Shown one piece after another: positions 1-13,600 of a stretch of 64,000 nucleotides of DNA. The position numbers and the translations under genes were made by a program. Numbering within the stretch: the stretch's first letter is position 1; every line of letters starts with the position of its first letter. The notes under the pieces were generated by a model. The model searched no databases. It was not told the DNA's origin and was given only the letters and a program-made list of their open reading frames with translations. Origin of the DNA: Boletus sp. NGJ (Eukaryota; Basidiomycota; Agaricomycetes; Boletales; Boletaceae); NCBI GenBank assembly GCA_019096195.1, contig JAGTXK010000054.1, positions 186,001-250,000 on the forward strand, in the 5' to 3' direction.

Positions 1-794
1 AGGTATTCGGACAGTGTGCCATTATCTGCCCATGGGCAAACAAAGGCAGCAAATGGTCCGAATCCCATTGTAGTGCCGTACAGAGGCAAAACGTTTGGAT
101 GGTCGAGCCCAAACCAAACGTTGCGTTCCTGTTCAATTGCCTGGAAGAGGAATCAGCAAGGAAATCACAACAGCCCTTGAGCCTGAACGCCCATCACCTT
201 TCCCTTGACCAGGAATTCTTCTTTATTCGCAATGCCAGGTCGAACGACCTTGACAGCCACCTGTAGCATTCCAATAGTGAGTATTATTTGCTGGAACGGA
301 TGCGTATCAGGAGGACGCACCCTCTCGGGAGGCGACTGCTTATATAGCAGCTGACAACTCCAGACATCGCTGAAGCCGCCATAGGCCATAGGATACGTAT
401 GCATCCTTACTATCCTATCGGTGAGGTCCTCGACACCTTTCGCACGCCTTTCTGGGACCGTCGTTTGGGTATGACCCCGAAGTAGATGGTGATGGAATGC
501 CTCCCAAGAACGGGAGATGCCAGTTCCGACACCCCGCACCTCCAGACGGCAGTGGAGCGCCGCCCCCTCGTGCAGTTTATAGTCCCATCCGAAAGTGAAT
601 GATGTGAAAGCCAAGACGACCTCATACTTCTCGTAAGGAATGTGAATGTGAATGAAGGCGCTTGACATGTTCGATGGATCAAAGGGAGGGCAGAAAACAC
701 TCAGCATACTTTGCTCTACTTGAACGTTTAAATACCACGTCGGGGGAGCTATGGCACTCCATCCAAGAAGCTCCGCTGTCGAGAATGTTGCCAA
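1..794 (-). CDS. Protein kinase, partial at window edge
   Basis: Only the N-terminal part of a protein kinase is present; the rest lies beyond position 1. Around 350-440 the minus strand encodes a stretch with AYGGFSDVWSC, the glycine-rich ATP-binding loop, followed at about 240-280 by VAVKVV, which holds the VAIK-type lysine. An intron of about 60 nt (near 145-195) leads into a second exon, 1 to about 147, reading NVWFGLDHPNVLPLYGTT and then CPWADNGTL. These are the alpha-C helix and hinge of a Ser/Thr- or Tyr-like kinase. Kinases with this GGFSDVW start are very numerous in Agaricomycetes, especially Rhizoctonia-type fungi. The residues before the kinase domain (about 410-790) match nothing I know. 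I see no convincing ATG at the 5' end, so the true start is unresolved and may lie in an upstream exon near 800-1000. Confidence 0.75.
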
Positions 795-1187
795 GCTGTC
801 GTAAACTGGCGGGGATTACTGGCTACCTGCCAACGCCGCCCAGAAATTGAGATGAAGATTTGGAGGGCGGCGGTAATTTGCGTCTTGATGAGCCCTCCAA
901 ACGACGTTCCTGGCGTGCCAAAATTCTCATACTTACGGGCGCCGAGCTCCAGTCCAACTGGTCACACAGTATAGTCACGGTATGTCACGAAGGACGAGTT
1001 CATGCTCTGCCTTACTTTCATGATGCTCATATTTCATCTGAGGGAAAAGCAGGTAAACAGAAGTATCAAGCAAAAGCATGGACATTGAGACAATTCGTGT
1101 ACTGCCAAATTCCTGCGGGAAACCTCAACCACAATCGAAAATTGAGTGCACGTCCACCTGCTCCAAGCTATAGAGAGGGCGGCAAGC

Positions 1188-2172
1188 TTAATCCCATCCG
1201 CTGGCTGCTGCTGCTGCTTCCTGACCCCAGCCCGATGTGGGCTCTGCTGACCAATCGGTCGCTGGTGCAGGCTCTGCGGCCCAGTCGAGGGCACCTGATA
1301 AATTTTGAGATAGCATCCAACTCAGGTAAACACGCTACTTACCGCCATCCGCGACAACCAAGGCGGGGTTGATAGAACCTGGTTGAGGGGCAGGTGGAAC
1401 ATCCCATTCTGAAAGAGCGGCTTGGCCTTCTGGCTCGGCAGCAGCGAGCTTGGCCTGGGCCTCCTCCTGTTGTTGCCTCTCCACCTCTTCGGGGTCACGG
1501 TAAAAGAACATGTCCACCATGACATTCCAGCCATCGGGCGTGCGGGGAATGGTCCCACGCAACCTGAGGACTTCCCGTGCGAGCATCCACCAGATCAGAC
1601 CGATAGAGTGGCGCGTCTTGTTGTTTGTGGGAATCGCGACATCGACGAATTTAAGAGGGGCGTCAGTGTCGCAGAGTGCAATGACGGGGATGTTGACATA
1701 TGATGCCTCGCGAATAGCCTGGTGGTCCACGCGAGGGTCGGTAACGACAATAAGACGGGGCTCCTTGAACGAGCGGGTGATGTAGTTGGTGAAAGAACCG
1801 GGGGTAAAACGACCAGCGATGGCCTGAGCTCCGGTGTTGGCAGCGAATTTCAAGACACCACGATGACCATAAGGACGCGCAGAAATAACACAAACGTCAT
1901 GTGGGTTCTCGACGGCAGCGATTACACGGGCGGCGAATACAAGCTTCTCCCAGGTTTTTCCGATGTTGATAACATGAATTCCTTTGCAACAGAGCCATCG
2001 ACTTCAATCCAGCGTGCTGTAATCTAGACAACTCACCATCAACTCTCCGTTTAAAGACATATGGCTCCATCTGCTTGTCGCAGTTTTTCATTCCGATGTG
2101 GCACTGAGCAGCCAGAAGGAGTTGGATCTCCTCATCTGTAGCACTCAGAATGGAGGGTAGTTTTGACGACAT
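1188..2172 (-). CDS. RPS0: 40S ribosomal protein S0 (uS2, laminin-receptor family)
   Basis: This is the small-subunit ribosomal protein uS2, needed for 18S rRNA maturation and 40S stability. Three exons join cleanly: 2172-2037, 1981-1343 and 1294-1188, giving 293 aa, the usual fungal length. The start is [17 protein letters not shown]. The first splice joins RRVDG to [12 protein letters not shown], and the conserved core reads [17 protein letters not shown] and [15 protein letters not shown], then [19 protein letters not shown]. The C-terminal tail is acidic and rich in Ala and Trp ([14 protein letters not shown]), typical of eukaryotic RPS0/RPSA. Introns begin GTGAGT and GTAAGT and end AAG and CAG. 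All splice junctions keep frame. The gene is intact and should be strongly expressed. Identification is firm. Confidence 0.97.
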
Positions 2173-2462
2173 GATTGAACCTGGACGATCATCAGTACCA
2201 TGGTCTCAATGTCATCCACATATGTAACACCCCATCCAACGTCTCCAGCCCACCAATCCGACCTGTGGCGACCACAGCGTGGTATATATGCGTAGACACG
2301 CACCGTTTCAAAGCGGCGTTTTGGACTTGCGCGTCGTCTCGGGCGGCGTTCACTGTCTTTTTGGGATTCCTGGCTTGTCGTCGCTCCTCGGTCAGCACAC
2401 TATGCGCAGAGTCCGCTCGGCAATTGCCGCAATAGATTCACACGCGCTGTATCTATTTCGGG

Positions 2463-3712
2463 TCAATACCCCCTGTCTTTGAGCGTCGACGCCAAATGAT
2501 TGATCTCTACCGGTCTGGCTTTACAACAACCCCCCCACAATCATCCCCCCCCCACCCTTGGCTATACGCCTCGTCGACACAACTTGCCACACTATCCGCC
2601 CAACCAATCCCCGCCCCGCCTCCTCCATTGGGTTTGATGACAAGCCACGGCCACTTCCTCCCTTCTCCAATCACCTGAGCTGAGGCTGCCTTGAACTGGT
2701 CCAATAATCCGTGCATATGTTCCACAGCAACGCAATTAAACCCAATTCCATCTGGAAGAACCAGTGCCCTCCCTTCCCCGTCCATGCCCTCTCGTAGCAT
2801 GAGGTTTGCCACTTCCTTGGCGTGCATGTGCTCTCCACCAGGAACGCGCGTCTCAGAACACCGTCCATCAGGAAACACAGCAGTCAACCACCACGGTTTC
2901 ATGGGTTTTCCCTCTGCATGAAGCGAAACAGCCACTGCAGTGACCGCGCGCCTGATCGCAGTGACCTCCCTTGCCACCGGAACCGTCTCGAATGCGATGC
3001 CATCCACAAGGTCCCACGCTTCCTGGATCCGAGCGTATGCCAAAAGCCGTTCCGTGTGGAATTCTGTCAGTGCTTGGATTGACTTTTCCATGCCCTCCAC
3101 GTCGTCTCCAAACGATGTGGTGTTTTCCTCCGTGGCTGAGTACGCTTTGGGACCATAAGGAGGCGGAAAGATGCCGTCGAAATCCTGCATAGGAGTGACA
3201 CTGCTCCCATAGGTACCGAGTGATAACACGACGCGAATCTCGTTCCGATGGACGTTGTTTTCAGCGCAAAATAATGCGCGAGCGCGAGCGGCGATTGAAA
3301 CAGCAGTCGACATGATCCGAAGAGCTTGTTCACGGGAATAGCCCTCACGCTCAAACGTGTTGGAAGCAGCCTGGTATCTACCCGCGCGAGCTTCAAGTTG
3401 GGATGATAGGCGATGGTACTAATGTGTACTCACGTAGACGTCAGTAACGTCCTCGCTCCTGCGCGCAGGAACGACAAGTGGGCTTGGAAAAGCAACTGCG
3501 ATTTCTCCTCGTCAGCAGCTGCACGAGTAGACCACAGTGGAGTGTGAGCGATCTGGAAATTCAAGATGTCCTCCAACGTAGTTCCCTGGAAATCCAATCG
3601 TCAAGACACTCATCAGCAAGTCATGCAACTCGATCCTCACCAAGCCTCCATCAGCCAAGTTTATCTCTTTGTGATATATATCACTCAGTCCTGGCAGAGT
3701 TGACCCGGACAT
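2463..3712 (-). CDS. Homocysteine S-methyltransferase (Mht1/Sam4 type), 3' end frame-disrupted
   Basis: Homocysteine S-methyltransferases move a methyl group from S-methylmethionine or AdoMet to homocysteine, giving methionine. Three exons are read: 3712-3641, 3585-3434 and 3377 downwards. They carry LADGGLGTTLED (substrate loop), TLLTSTYQ, LSLGTYGSSVTP, FHTERLLAYA and GFNCVAVEHM, which holds the first zinc-binding Cys. The second zinc motif (GGCC) is missing in the main frame, which ends at 2507 as a 364-aa product. Just there the DNA has a run of nine G (minus strand) and a run of seven G. Read with one G fewer in each, it encodes MIVGGCCKARPVEINHLAS and stops near 2463. So either the assembly has two homopolymer errors or the allele has lost its zinc site. 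The family call is secure; the 3' end is not. Confidence 0.88.
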
Positions 3713-3941
3713 GATTCGAGTCTACTAGGAACGTACCAGCCAGTGCAAAGGCCAGCCCGGGCCATTCCAACGTCAGCGGCCCGCGGCCATGACGCCAAGT
3801 GTGGCGGTGCACAGTCGGCAGCCCTGGCACTGTCGGACTGGCAGCTGCAACGTTGCTTGATTTCCATGACGGGTCGTTCTATTGCGTCGTCACACAATAC
3901 AGCTATCCTACTCGTCACTATCTCTTTCACCTATCCTCACC

Positions 3942-6131
3942 TCACATCCTATCGAGCAACGAGGTCTCCAACCCACTCCCGTTCCTTTGTGCGTTGGCAG
4001 CACCCTTGATACTATAGCCTATCGATGGATGTCGATCAGGCTCGGGCGACTGCTCCTTCCCGAGGCGCTTCCTTCGCCTCTTTCCAGCACGATCCGAGGA
4101 ACCACCCGAGTTGGCATCTCCAGCGTCCGCAATACGACTGAGTAACGATGGCGTCGGAACATCCTGTCCTCTCGAACTCATCTTTACCCTCTTTGATCGC
4201 GGGACGTCTTCCGAAGAGCTATTTGATCGCTTGGGAGACGTTGGCATGCTTGAGATATGGAAATTTCGGGAAACGTCTCGTACTGGAGATTGTTGCGTTG
4301 CTATCGCTGACCATGTGATTGGGATGTCGAGCTTGGGCGACAAGGGTGACAGACTAGTGACCGGTCTTTGCGGTAGGTGAGATGGCCGCCGTTCTAACGT
4401 AACTACATTTGTTGCCATGGGCTTCACCTCTTGACTGGGCGCTTGTGATGACGACGGTTGCTCTCCCGCCAGCAACTGCTCAAACCAAGAAAAAAGATGT
4501 CGGGCGTCAATGGAGAAGGGGAGAGCGGTCCATTGCGAACCCTTATTAGGCTTTGGATTTCGTCGGCATCTTCTTGCGTTTGCCCATGGGACAAAACTTG
4601 GAGAAATTTACTGATGGAAGTAATCAGGTATGGTGGTAATATCCAATTTTCCAGCTCTTTGCGCTAGAAAGAGTTATTGCACCCTTGATATTCGATCGAG
4701 AAAAACGTACGGTGTTGATAGCACGAAGAATGCTTTTTACGACACGCCAAAGGTCGTCACCATATAGCTTGGAGTCAAACAACACCTGCATGACTTAGTC
4801 CAAGGGAGACAGAGAATAGCGTAGCGCCTGACTAACCTCCAAGAGAATTGAGCTAGCATCGACAATTTGTCTTCGAAGCTGCGCAATTTTCTGTGATTGA
4901 GTGGCAGTCTCACGTTCACTCACGCATAGTGCGTCCATGATCCAAGAGATGACTCGGATCCGGTCCTCCGGTGGGAATTTCTGGAGGACTAATTTTCGTG
5001 TTAGAGAACTAATATAGAATTGGAGTAATTTGACTGCTGGCGTGGCGCGTAAATCGACGGTCGCCGTTTGAGCGACCGATAAGTAGTGGAGTGTAACCTT
5101 GAGCTGCACTGGGTCATTCGATCGTGTCTGAAGTAATGTCGCAGCCTTATCGAGGATAATTTGAAGCAACTCGTCGCCTCTGGAACCATCCCGGTAGCAC
5201 GGTAATCGCAGGAGAATTTCTTTCACGATAGTATCCACGTCGGCGGCGTCCAGCCTAGTTATAGCCTGCTCGGCAATCAGACAATGCATAGGAACACTTA
5301 TCCTCGATTGTATACGCACCAAGATAAGCTGCGCGACAAGAACATGTTCTGCCTCTGAGCCCGGAGGATCTGTATATTTCTGTATCGCGCTCGCAGCGTC
5401 CGTTGTCAAGAAGGACAAGACGAGCAAACGCAACCGTTCTCTCGTCTGTCGTTCATCGTCATCGAGGTCTTCTTCCGGTGGAACGATCTGGTCACATAAC
5501 ACGCCGAGTGTCACTGGGGGATCCATATCGAGGTGTTTGAGGAGAGCGCTTTTTACAACCGCGACTTCTTCCGGTTCACCTATCGACGACAAGGAACGCG
5601 TGCCAGATGTGATCAAGATGGAGAAATACGGTGTGTGACTTGGATAAGAGGTCAGAAAAACTTACCGCTTTGCAGGAGTTGGACGAGGACGTCGGCATTC
5701 CTCTTGACCCATTTGTGTTGGACATACGACACTTGCGTCACCGCATGGTACCCATCCATGCGAACCTGGAAACAGAGAGACATGAGTCACAGTCAAACCC
5801 GTCAAGTCCGCGCGCCACACTTTCGAGTCCTGGTCTTCACAAAGATCGTATACGGCATTGATGGCGTCTTCCTCCAGATCCGGAAAGTCGTTGAAAAAGA
5901 CATGTATATGGCTCGCAGCGTACGATTTGAGAAGAGGGTGGCTGGTATGTGTGAGGGCTATGAGTTCCTGGAAGGCGTCTCTACGCTGCATACGTTCCAC
6001 CAGGTTAGGTCAGGGTATAAGTGCAGTCATGTCCACCTTACCGCACGCCCTGCAGCAGACGGCTCCCTCGCTGCCCGCTCGACCATCGCTTTGACATATT
6101 TTAGTTGTCCGTGCACGCCTGAAGAAGCCAT
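3942..6131 (-). CDS. API5: API5/AAC-11-like protein (HEAT-repeat, anti-apoptotic family)
   Basis: The API5 family consists of nuclear alpha-helical repeat proteins tied to survival and mRNA-related complexes; the fungal role is little known. Seven exons join in frame (6131-6042, 5985-5821, 5765-5666, 5579-4837, 4785-4711, 4663-4541, 4475-3942) to give about 609 aa. Diagnostic stretches are FNDFPDLEEDAINAVYDLC, EDQDSKVRMDGYHAVTQV, KWVKRNADVLVQLLQS and LKHLDMDPPVTLGVLCDQIV, which match the API5 N-terminal repeats closely. The C-terminal exon is Ser/Pro-rich and disordered. It carries basic clusters (SKRVKM; GKRRRKRLGK) that could act as nuclear localisation signals, and ends GYSIKGAANAQRNGSG, a tail I associate with basidiomycete API5 proteins. 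The apparent frame change at 4541 is explained by a 65-nt intron with a good polypyrimidine tract. Confidence 0.9.
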
Positions 6132-6326
6132 GCTCGATGTGTGCTCCGGGGACCAGTTCGAGGTAGTCCAGAATATCCCGCGTTGAAAGTTTCGGGGAAA
6201 CAGACCAAACTGGCAGGAAAGGATCTGGGCCAATGATGCACTAACCCAAACAAGGAAGGTTACTCCCATGACCCACACTCACTGCCTTTGGAGAACGCAT
6301 CCAACTACCGACACGACTTGCTCGAC

Positions 6327-7372
6327 ATGCGAACTGACGAACAGATCATTCATGACAGGATCAACCTCCCAAGGCTCATGAAGCGCCTTGAGCAGTCCAT
6401 CCAAGATGGCGATTGGTCAAAGAGTGACCCTCCCAAGCGGGAAACATGGACCAAAGCTCAAGCGATGCTGCAGGTGAGTCCACACCCCCTTACACGTGCA
6501 CCCAACCCATCGACGGAGCTCCATACCAGCAAATCCGACATGCCCGCCTCTTGTTGAAGAACGTAGAGCTCGACAATGTGGACTCCACCCCGTGCGTACC
6601 TTCGTCTCACCACTTGCCATCCCGGCGCATCTTCAAACCTTTGCTCCTGCCACAGGGCCGAAGAGCGACGTTACCAACACTTTGGAACGACGCTCAAACA
6701 TCTCGAAGACTACATGCGCCAAGTAGAACAAGTACGTTCTTCTCAAAAATGGTTTCGACCCGAGTTCGGGCTGACATGGCATATCTACAGCAGCTCACAC
6801 CTCCGGTCCGACGACCGAAGCCCCTCCTCCCATCCATACGTCCCCCATTGCCCAAATCGCCCATCCCAAGGCCCATTGAACCCACCAGTCCGCCCGTCGA
6901 GGCGACCCTCATCCCAGCCGAGGCCGGACTGTCTCCAGCCGTGCCCGAGGTACAGGATCTCCTACCCGCTTCACCGAATGTCCCACCAGAACCAGGCCCG
7001 TCGCGCAGCACATCGAATGTACCCACGGGGCCCTCTCTCGCCGCCCCTTCCTCCTCAAAAATCACCGCCGCCCCAACCATCCTCCAAAACTCGCGCGCGC
7101 TCCACGAAGAACTCTCGGAACAGCTCGCCCTGATGGCGACCCAACTCCGCAGAAACGCCACGCATTTTTCTGAGTCGCTGGAAAAGGACAAGTCCATCAT
7201 CGGTGCCATGCAGGAAAAAGTTGAGGGCAACTTTGAGTTTATGAAGCGGGAGCGGGTAAGGTTGCGGGATTTCCGAGGAAAGAGTGGAGGCACGACGTGT
7301 TTGGTGATGATGAGTGTCATCGTCGTGTTGATTGCGTTCATTCTTATGGTGTTCGTCATCCGACTAACATGA
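6327..7372 (+). CDS. USE1: Use1-like SNARE (ER retrograde transport)
   Basis: Use1 is the ER-resident SNARE that acts with Sec20 and Ufe1/Sec22 in Golgi-to-ER vesicle fusion. Four exons (6327-6473, 6530-6591, 6656-6731, 6791-7372) give 288 aa. The N-terminal part (INLPRLMKRLEQSIQDGDW) resembles the Use1 N-terminal domain. A Pro/Ser-rich linker follows. Near residues 195-255 lies the SNARE helix (LHEELSEQLALMATQLRRN, HFSESLEKDKSIIGAMQEKV), then a single C-terminal membrane anchor (LVMMSVIVVLIAFILMVFVI) with only four lumenal residues, as in tail-anchored SNAREs. I chose the ATG at 6327. The frame is open further upstream but offers no earlier ATG. It converges with the chitin synthase gene, about 300 bp from its stop. 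Confidence 0.9.
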
Positions 7373-7668
7373 TTTGTGGATGTCAATGGACTGTCTTAAT
7401 TTAATTTACTTTACTCGAACACAGTTGCCTAGCGTCAAGCAAGCTGGTACATAATGCATCATTACGAAGTCCAACTGTTCAAAAAAGTCCCAAGCATGTA
7501 TGAAGCACAGTGGAATGCAAAGAGAAAGCTATCAGATACGCAGTGCATGACGGATGTCTGGGCGACATAACAGTGTCCAGGTGCAAGCTCGGCCACCTAA
7601 CCTAATGTCCTGCTACTAAGAAAATGTCACAGTACAGTGAGTGTTCACAAACGACGGTGCAAATGTTA

Positions 7669-10600
7669 CTAAGAATGCGAAAGAATATTATCAATGGATT
7701 GGTTCAAAAAGTCCTTGCGAGGTGTCAGATCCGCTCTCGGGTACCGAGCAGCCATGGCCTCGCGAGCAGTTCTACGTGTGTGGTCAGTGATGTGCTAGCA
7801 ACACTAGAACAGAGCATGCATACTTCTTTGTCACGGTCATCAAGTCCTGTGTGCTCAGATAAGTCCTGAGAGCTTCGTACAACTCATCATCAGATGGATT
7901 TGGGTTGTTGCTCGGCCCCACAAACACGGTCGTGGCCATGGAGAAAGTAGAGTTAGGACGGATGGCATTGGGCGCGACTTGTGAGGGAACTCCCAAGCTC
8001 AGCGCAGGGGACATGGAACGGTTCATGATCCCCGAATTCATCGTCATGCGTGGGTCAGGAGGGGGAGGTGTCCTGCCGTAGGCGCTCCCAAGGGTGGCAA
8101 ACTGGTTGACCGGTGTGCCCATCGTCAAACGTTCCTGTGACGGATTACGGAAGGTCGATTGCCTCAAGTTTACGGTCGCACGAGAACTTGGGCGCGACGT
8201 GGGACCTCGAAGGGTTTCATGCACAGCGTTGGTATCACGGTAGTAATCTCCTGCCTCGGATTGGTACTCGTACACAGAAGGTCGTTGCGAGTTAGGGTGA
8301 CGGGGCACCGGCGCGGGAAGATACTTGGAGTTCGTGGGGTTCTGCTCAGCACTCAACGAGTTGCTGGACAGGCCATCCCCATAAGCCTCAGCCTCGTACT
8401 CTGCATGCATAATCAGGAGCTCGCCAATCAATAGTCAGCGAATATCACTAACCACTCCACTTCTTGTACGGGATCATGGACTCGTTGAATTTCATCTCGT
8501 TGGCGTCGTTGACAACCTTCTTGTTCTTTCCGTCATCAAGGACGACACGAGTGTTACCCCAACCAAACTCGTCCATGCGCCAGAAGGAGTAGAGAGGCAA
8601 GAAGAAGCTGTAAATCGGGTATCTAAATGCGGACGTCAGAGGAAATTTGGATTTTGAAACAAGATTACGGACGAAATGAGGTACACAACCATCCAACCAA
8701 TAAGCATAAATTCTCGCTTGATGATAAACATGAGAGCCTATGACGTCGCATTTCGCTCAGCACACTCAAACTACCACTAGTACTGAAGGTGACGTACCTG
8801 CAAACCATAAACCGCCGCAATCAAGCCAAGTGATATATAGGGTATCGATGATTGCCCAGACGCGACTTCGATGATTAGCCAGACCAACTGCATATCCAGG
8901 TGAGCACCACGACAGACCAACAAGTTCTAAAAACTAACATAAACGACAGTGGCAGGCAAAATCTATGAGTGAGATCGGAGACTGTCAGAAACATTCGAAG
9001 GTTTACAAATCGAGAGGTACCGACCAATGTACTGATGAGATCCAGGTACACAAAGAACCGCATCGAGAAACAGCAAATGCCACAAAGATCCGGCAAGATG
9101 GCAAGCTCGCACAGGTTATGAATGGTCGAGTTGATCCAACGGCGACGCTGTGAGAACAGCACTCGCCATGAGACCGGCGCCGTGGTCCGAGCGACCGCAT
9201 CGGGTTGGAATTTGGTCTTGAACGAAGGGAAGTGCTTCATGAGAAGCGTTGTCAAGAACCGATCTTCGCCGAGTGAGAACAAATTCTTCTTGTGAAGGGT
9301 GTCGACATTGGGTTCGGCGTACTCGTCAATGACACGGTTGGAGATAAAGATCGGACGGCCCTTGTCAGCGGTACGGATACGGTAGAGAGTGAAACATCCG
9401 GGAAGACAGGACACTGAACCGAACAGACTCTCAAAGGCCTTCGCAAGATGGTGGGACATGTAATACTCGTAAACCTAAAAAATGTCAGATCGAAGAACAA
9501 GAGGGAAACAAAGGCACTTACCTGGATCATCGTCCACCAAGAGCCCTCCTCGTTTTGCAGCTTCGTCTCACCACAAATGCCAATGATGTTGGAGTCATCA
9601 ATGGATGCAGCGACGAGCCTGTTCAGTGACTGAGGTGTGACAACCTGTAACATACGCAATCAGCAGTGACTCTACTCAATACGGATGGCACTCACGGTAT
9701 CGGCATCGACAGTAAAGAGGTACTCGTAAAACGTGGGGTCGATACCAATTACATTGCGCATTTGGTGGTATATCTCGAGTTCCAAGGGCGCCATTGGTGC
9801 ATCGAAGTGCACACGGTTGAGGTACTGCATGAGCATGATCTGACTGTCACGCTTCCCTCTGTTACCAGGCTTTGAGCGCTCCGTCGGTTTGCCGACCTTG
9901 ACCACAACCAAATACCTTGAAAGAGGCGCCTTCAGGTGCTGGCAACGTCATAGCTGAATCGCACTTACGGGACGACGTGCCCTTCGAACTCGTACAAGCC
10001 AGAGTAAACCTTCCCATAGTTAAGTTTTTGCGATCCTTCCCCGATGGACTTGAACATGAGTGGTTCCGAATTCCTCGCCAAAGGATCAACGCCGAGGATG
10101 TCCAAAACAATGTCGGGCGTGGATCGTTCGTTGCCACTACCAATGATGTTCCCATCACAGATAATGCAGATCAGCTTCCGTTTATCGTCGTAGTCCAACG
10201 CGGCGAGCGAGTCGATCGTACTGCGCAGCGAATCCTCACCCTCAGTATAGCAAGGGACTTGGCAGAGAACGAATTTGTCCAGGCGTTCAGGGAAACGCTT
10301 TGTCCCAAGTTGCAGCGCCGCCAAAACTATGCGACGTGTTAGGCCCGAGAGCACTGCTCAGTCATGCACTGCTACTTACATTTCAACGCCATGGACGCCA
10401 TGACAATGCTGGAGAACGCCAAAAGCATGTAGTTCTGAACCTGGCACCTAGGAGTATACCTGAAATCGATCTCGCCCCAATAGAAAGCATTGTTCAAGCA
10501 ATCCATGCTGGCAGTCCTATTCGTGGCATCCATGGAATTCAGCACATTGTTGAGCGATGATGTGATATCTGTGCCTGCCTGCTGCTGGAATACAGAAACG

Positions 10601-13600
10601 AGGTCAGATGGCAAAAAGTTGTACTTCGCGATGTTGAGCTCAGTGGTGGTCATCGTATACACGTAGTCGGTCAAGTCGTAGATGACGCTATTGTAAATGC
10701 CCCAGATCCTACCCAAGAGTCAAAAAAAGAGCAACTACGTCGCAAATCAGGCTGTACCCACCGTTGAATATTTGTGTCATTCGCCTGATTGTAAATATCG
10801 CCTGTCTCCCAAACCAGCGTGCCCTTGTAGAACTTGTTAATAGCCGGTAGGTATGTTTGGGTGTACCAGTTTTCGCTACCGAGGGCTTTTGAAGAAGTGG
10901 TTGCAGCTCCGCCTGATGTATGCGAAGCTTGCTGATACACGAATTCCGATGTGTTCTTGATGTTGATCTGCATCGTCGTGTCACTGACAAGGCCGGCACA
11001 CGCTTGGGACAGGGGTGGTGGGAAATAGTATGTCAGATCCGCGCCCGCTAAAGCCGCCAATACAGCCGCGTTGTTACTCGGATTCCCGGTGATATCACTG
11101 TGATCGCCTTTCACGAAGTTCGTGACATCGTATACTTTGCCTTGAATAGATACCCAGTAATCAGTCGTCGTATCATGTTGCGCAACTTCCGCAGAACTCC
11201 ATGCATAGTTGAAATTTGGGCAGAGAATGATACCGAAGGCGATGATATAGAACAGGACCACGCCGTTTGCCAGGAGGATGAGAACGAAGATGGTCACCTT
11301 CTCCCGCCACGCTAGACGAACGTCAGGCCGTTTCATGCGGCCGACGAGTGACAGAACAAAGTCCGGTATCAAGCCCGTGAGGAGCCGGACGAGGTAGAGC
11401 CAGTAACGTCGAACCCGAGTAGTGGGGAGATGTTCTTCGAAGGTCTCGGGGGCATTGGCAGCAGTCGTGTCCGTACCCCTGGGAAGTAAAGGTGGCAATG
11501 GATCATAGCCTTCCGTTTTCTTATCCCACGCGGCCTCTTCAGGGTAGGGGAGACTGGGAGAAGTAAGCGGTACAGACCCGTAGCCATCATAAACGCTCGG
11601 CGTCCGGGGAGGATCCTGGTATGGAGTGACTGCTCGTTCGTCAAAAAATCTATGTTGCCTATCTTCCGCAGGCGTTTGAGGGTACTCTGTCACATCCTCC
11701 GGCGTGATGCTATCATCTTCCTCCGATTCTTCGCGAGTGAGCTTCTTCTGCTCCCTTTCCGCGGAACGCAGGACGTCTTCCACCATCTTCCATGCAGAAT
11801 ATGACAACCATATCTTTTGGTGTCCCATTGCGAAATCCACACTTTCCGCCCATCCATTCGATTGAACACATTGTCGAATGCGCTCCGCATCGGAACCACG
11901 CATGGTTGGGCGATACCTCTCGCAGAACTCTGCGTGGTCAAACTCCGCAACGAATTCAACAGACCGCCGTGTGATCATGTTTGGGAGGTTTAGGGCATGG
12001 ATTTGCCCTTTAACACGACGTTTGTCAAGAGAGTTGGAGAACCCATTATCATTGGGACGGATGCAATTCAGCGTCCAGAGCCGAGCATGCTCGAGGTTGG
12101 ACAAGACATCCGATAATGTCTGGTTTAATTGCGTGGTGACCGGATAGATTTTGCTGGGGTTCAGACGTGGGTTCTCGGGCTGCGTGCCGGACAAGGGCGT
12201 GACACTCCGGAGAGGACGAGAGGAGACTTGTGCCTGAACGATCGTGTCTTCATCACTCTGGTGATTCTCTGTAGATAGGCTTGGGCCAGACATAAGCTTG
12301 GCAACCAGAGAGTCCGACGAGCCACGCAAGAGGGCGACGAAGGAAGGATCAAGGAGATCCGCATCTGTCTCCACAAAGCTGGAAATGTCGTATGTGCAAG
12401 AACCCGCGTAGTGATTGATACCGAACGACCGCCTGTCCTCGGGGGTAGGCGAAATGAATGATGAATGAACAACGAATTTTGAGGTCAAATCCTGAAGCAG
12501 CTCGTCGTCACGCTGAGCATCGCCCCGACCACCTTTGAAAGACGTGGCGGCTTTGTCAAGCAAGCCGAGGAGACCACCAGGTCTCTTGGAACCACGCTCG
12601 CTGACGGATGCTCCACGAAGAAGCTCAGCACAGGCCGAGTTGTCCATCGCTGCGACGGCTGGTAACGAGATTCCATCAGCGGTAATTCGACCATTGAAGC
12701 CCGAGTTATCGTCAAAGATGCTGCGAAGAACATGTGATTCCACCATTTCATCAGTGAAGTTGAAGCAGAATTCATTAAAGCCGCTCAGATGAGCGGTGAT
12801 AAGAGGTGACGCTGCTCCAATAGCCGGTGCACCGCGAGTCTGGAAACCGGGCTGGTCAAGAAGCACGATCTGCGTGGCGGAACACGAGGGTGTCTGCGAA
12901 AGGGGTGCCAGTTTGTAATTGGCCGTCTCGACCACGAACGCGAAGAGGATGGCATAAAGATCCTGCACAAGCTGGTCTCTCTGCGCTGCACTCTGCTTCG
13001 CATTCAGCAACACAGTGAAGAGTTCCTTGCGGACATAGGTCGTTTTGACAGTCAAGGTCTCGGCCAACTCCTCTGCGGAGACTCCGAGCAGCTTTGCAGC
13101 TTGCTGGAGTACCGGCAAGTTGACAACGTAGGCCGAGACGTCCTGGGCATCTGCCTCGCCAAACTCGATGTTTCCGAGCAAAAGAATTGCGGCCAAGACA
13201 CCGAAAATGGATGATGTGTGCCTAGACTTGAAACCGAGCATTTTCAGAGCATCCCGTAGATCATCCATGGCAATACCATCGTCGCTGAATGGACCAGCAG
13301 GGAGACGGTAACAGCCAGATGATGCGAGGAGGGCATAATCCGAAGGCCCCTCGAGGCCGAGGAGATCTCTCTCCACGGGGGTTGCGCCGGCCAAGAGCTG
13401 ATAGAATACATGATAGGAGCGCTCTTCGTGTGTGAGACGAACAAGGCGAGACTTGTCCAGGCCAAAGGCAAGAACTTTGGCTGCGCTAATGCGACCCCGA
13501 TCGTTGAAGTGGAGTTCGGTATAGCGTGTGTGTCGTGAGGCATTAGGGTTCGTGGGAGTCTTTGCGTTGCCAAAGGAATCGAGGAGCAGGGAGAAGGCTT

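Noticed and set aside
4480-4545. Apparent frameshift in the API5 gene
   Set aside because: A 65-nt GT-AG intron (TTGAC branch-like site, T-rich tract, CAG end) joins the two frames in phase 0, so no lesion is needed.
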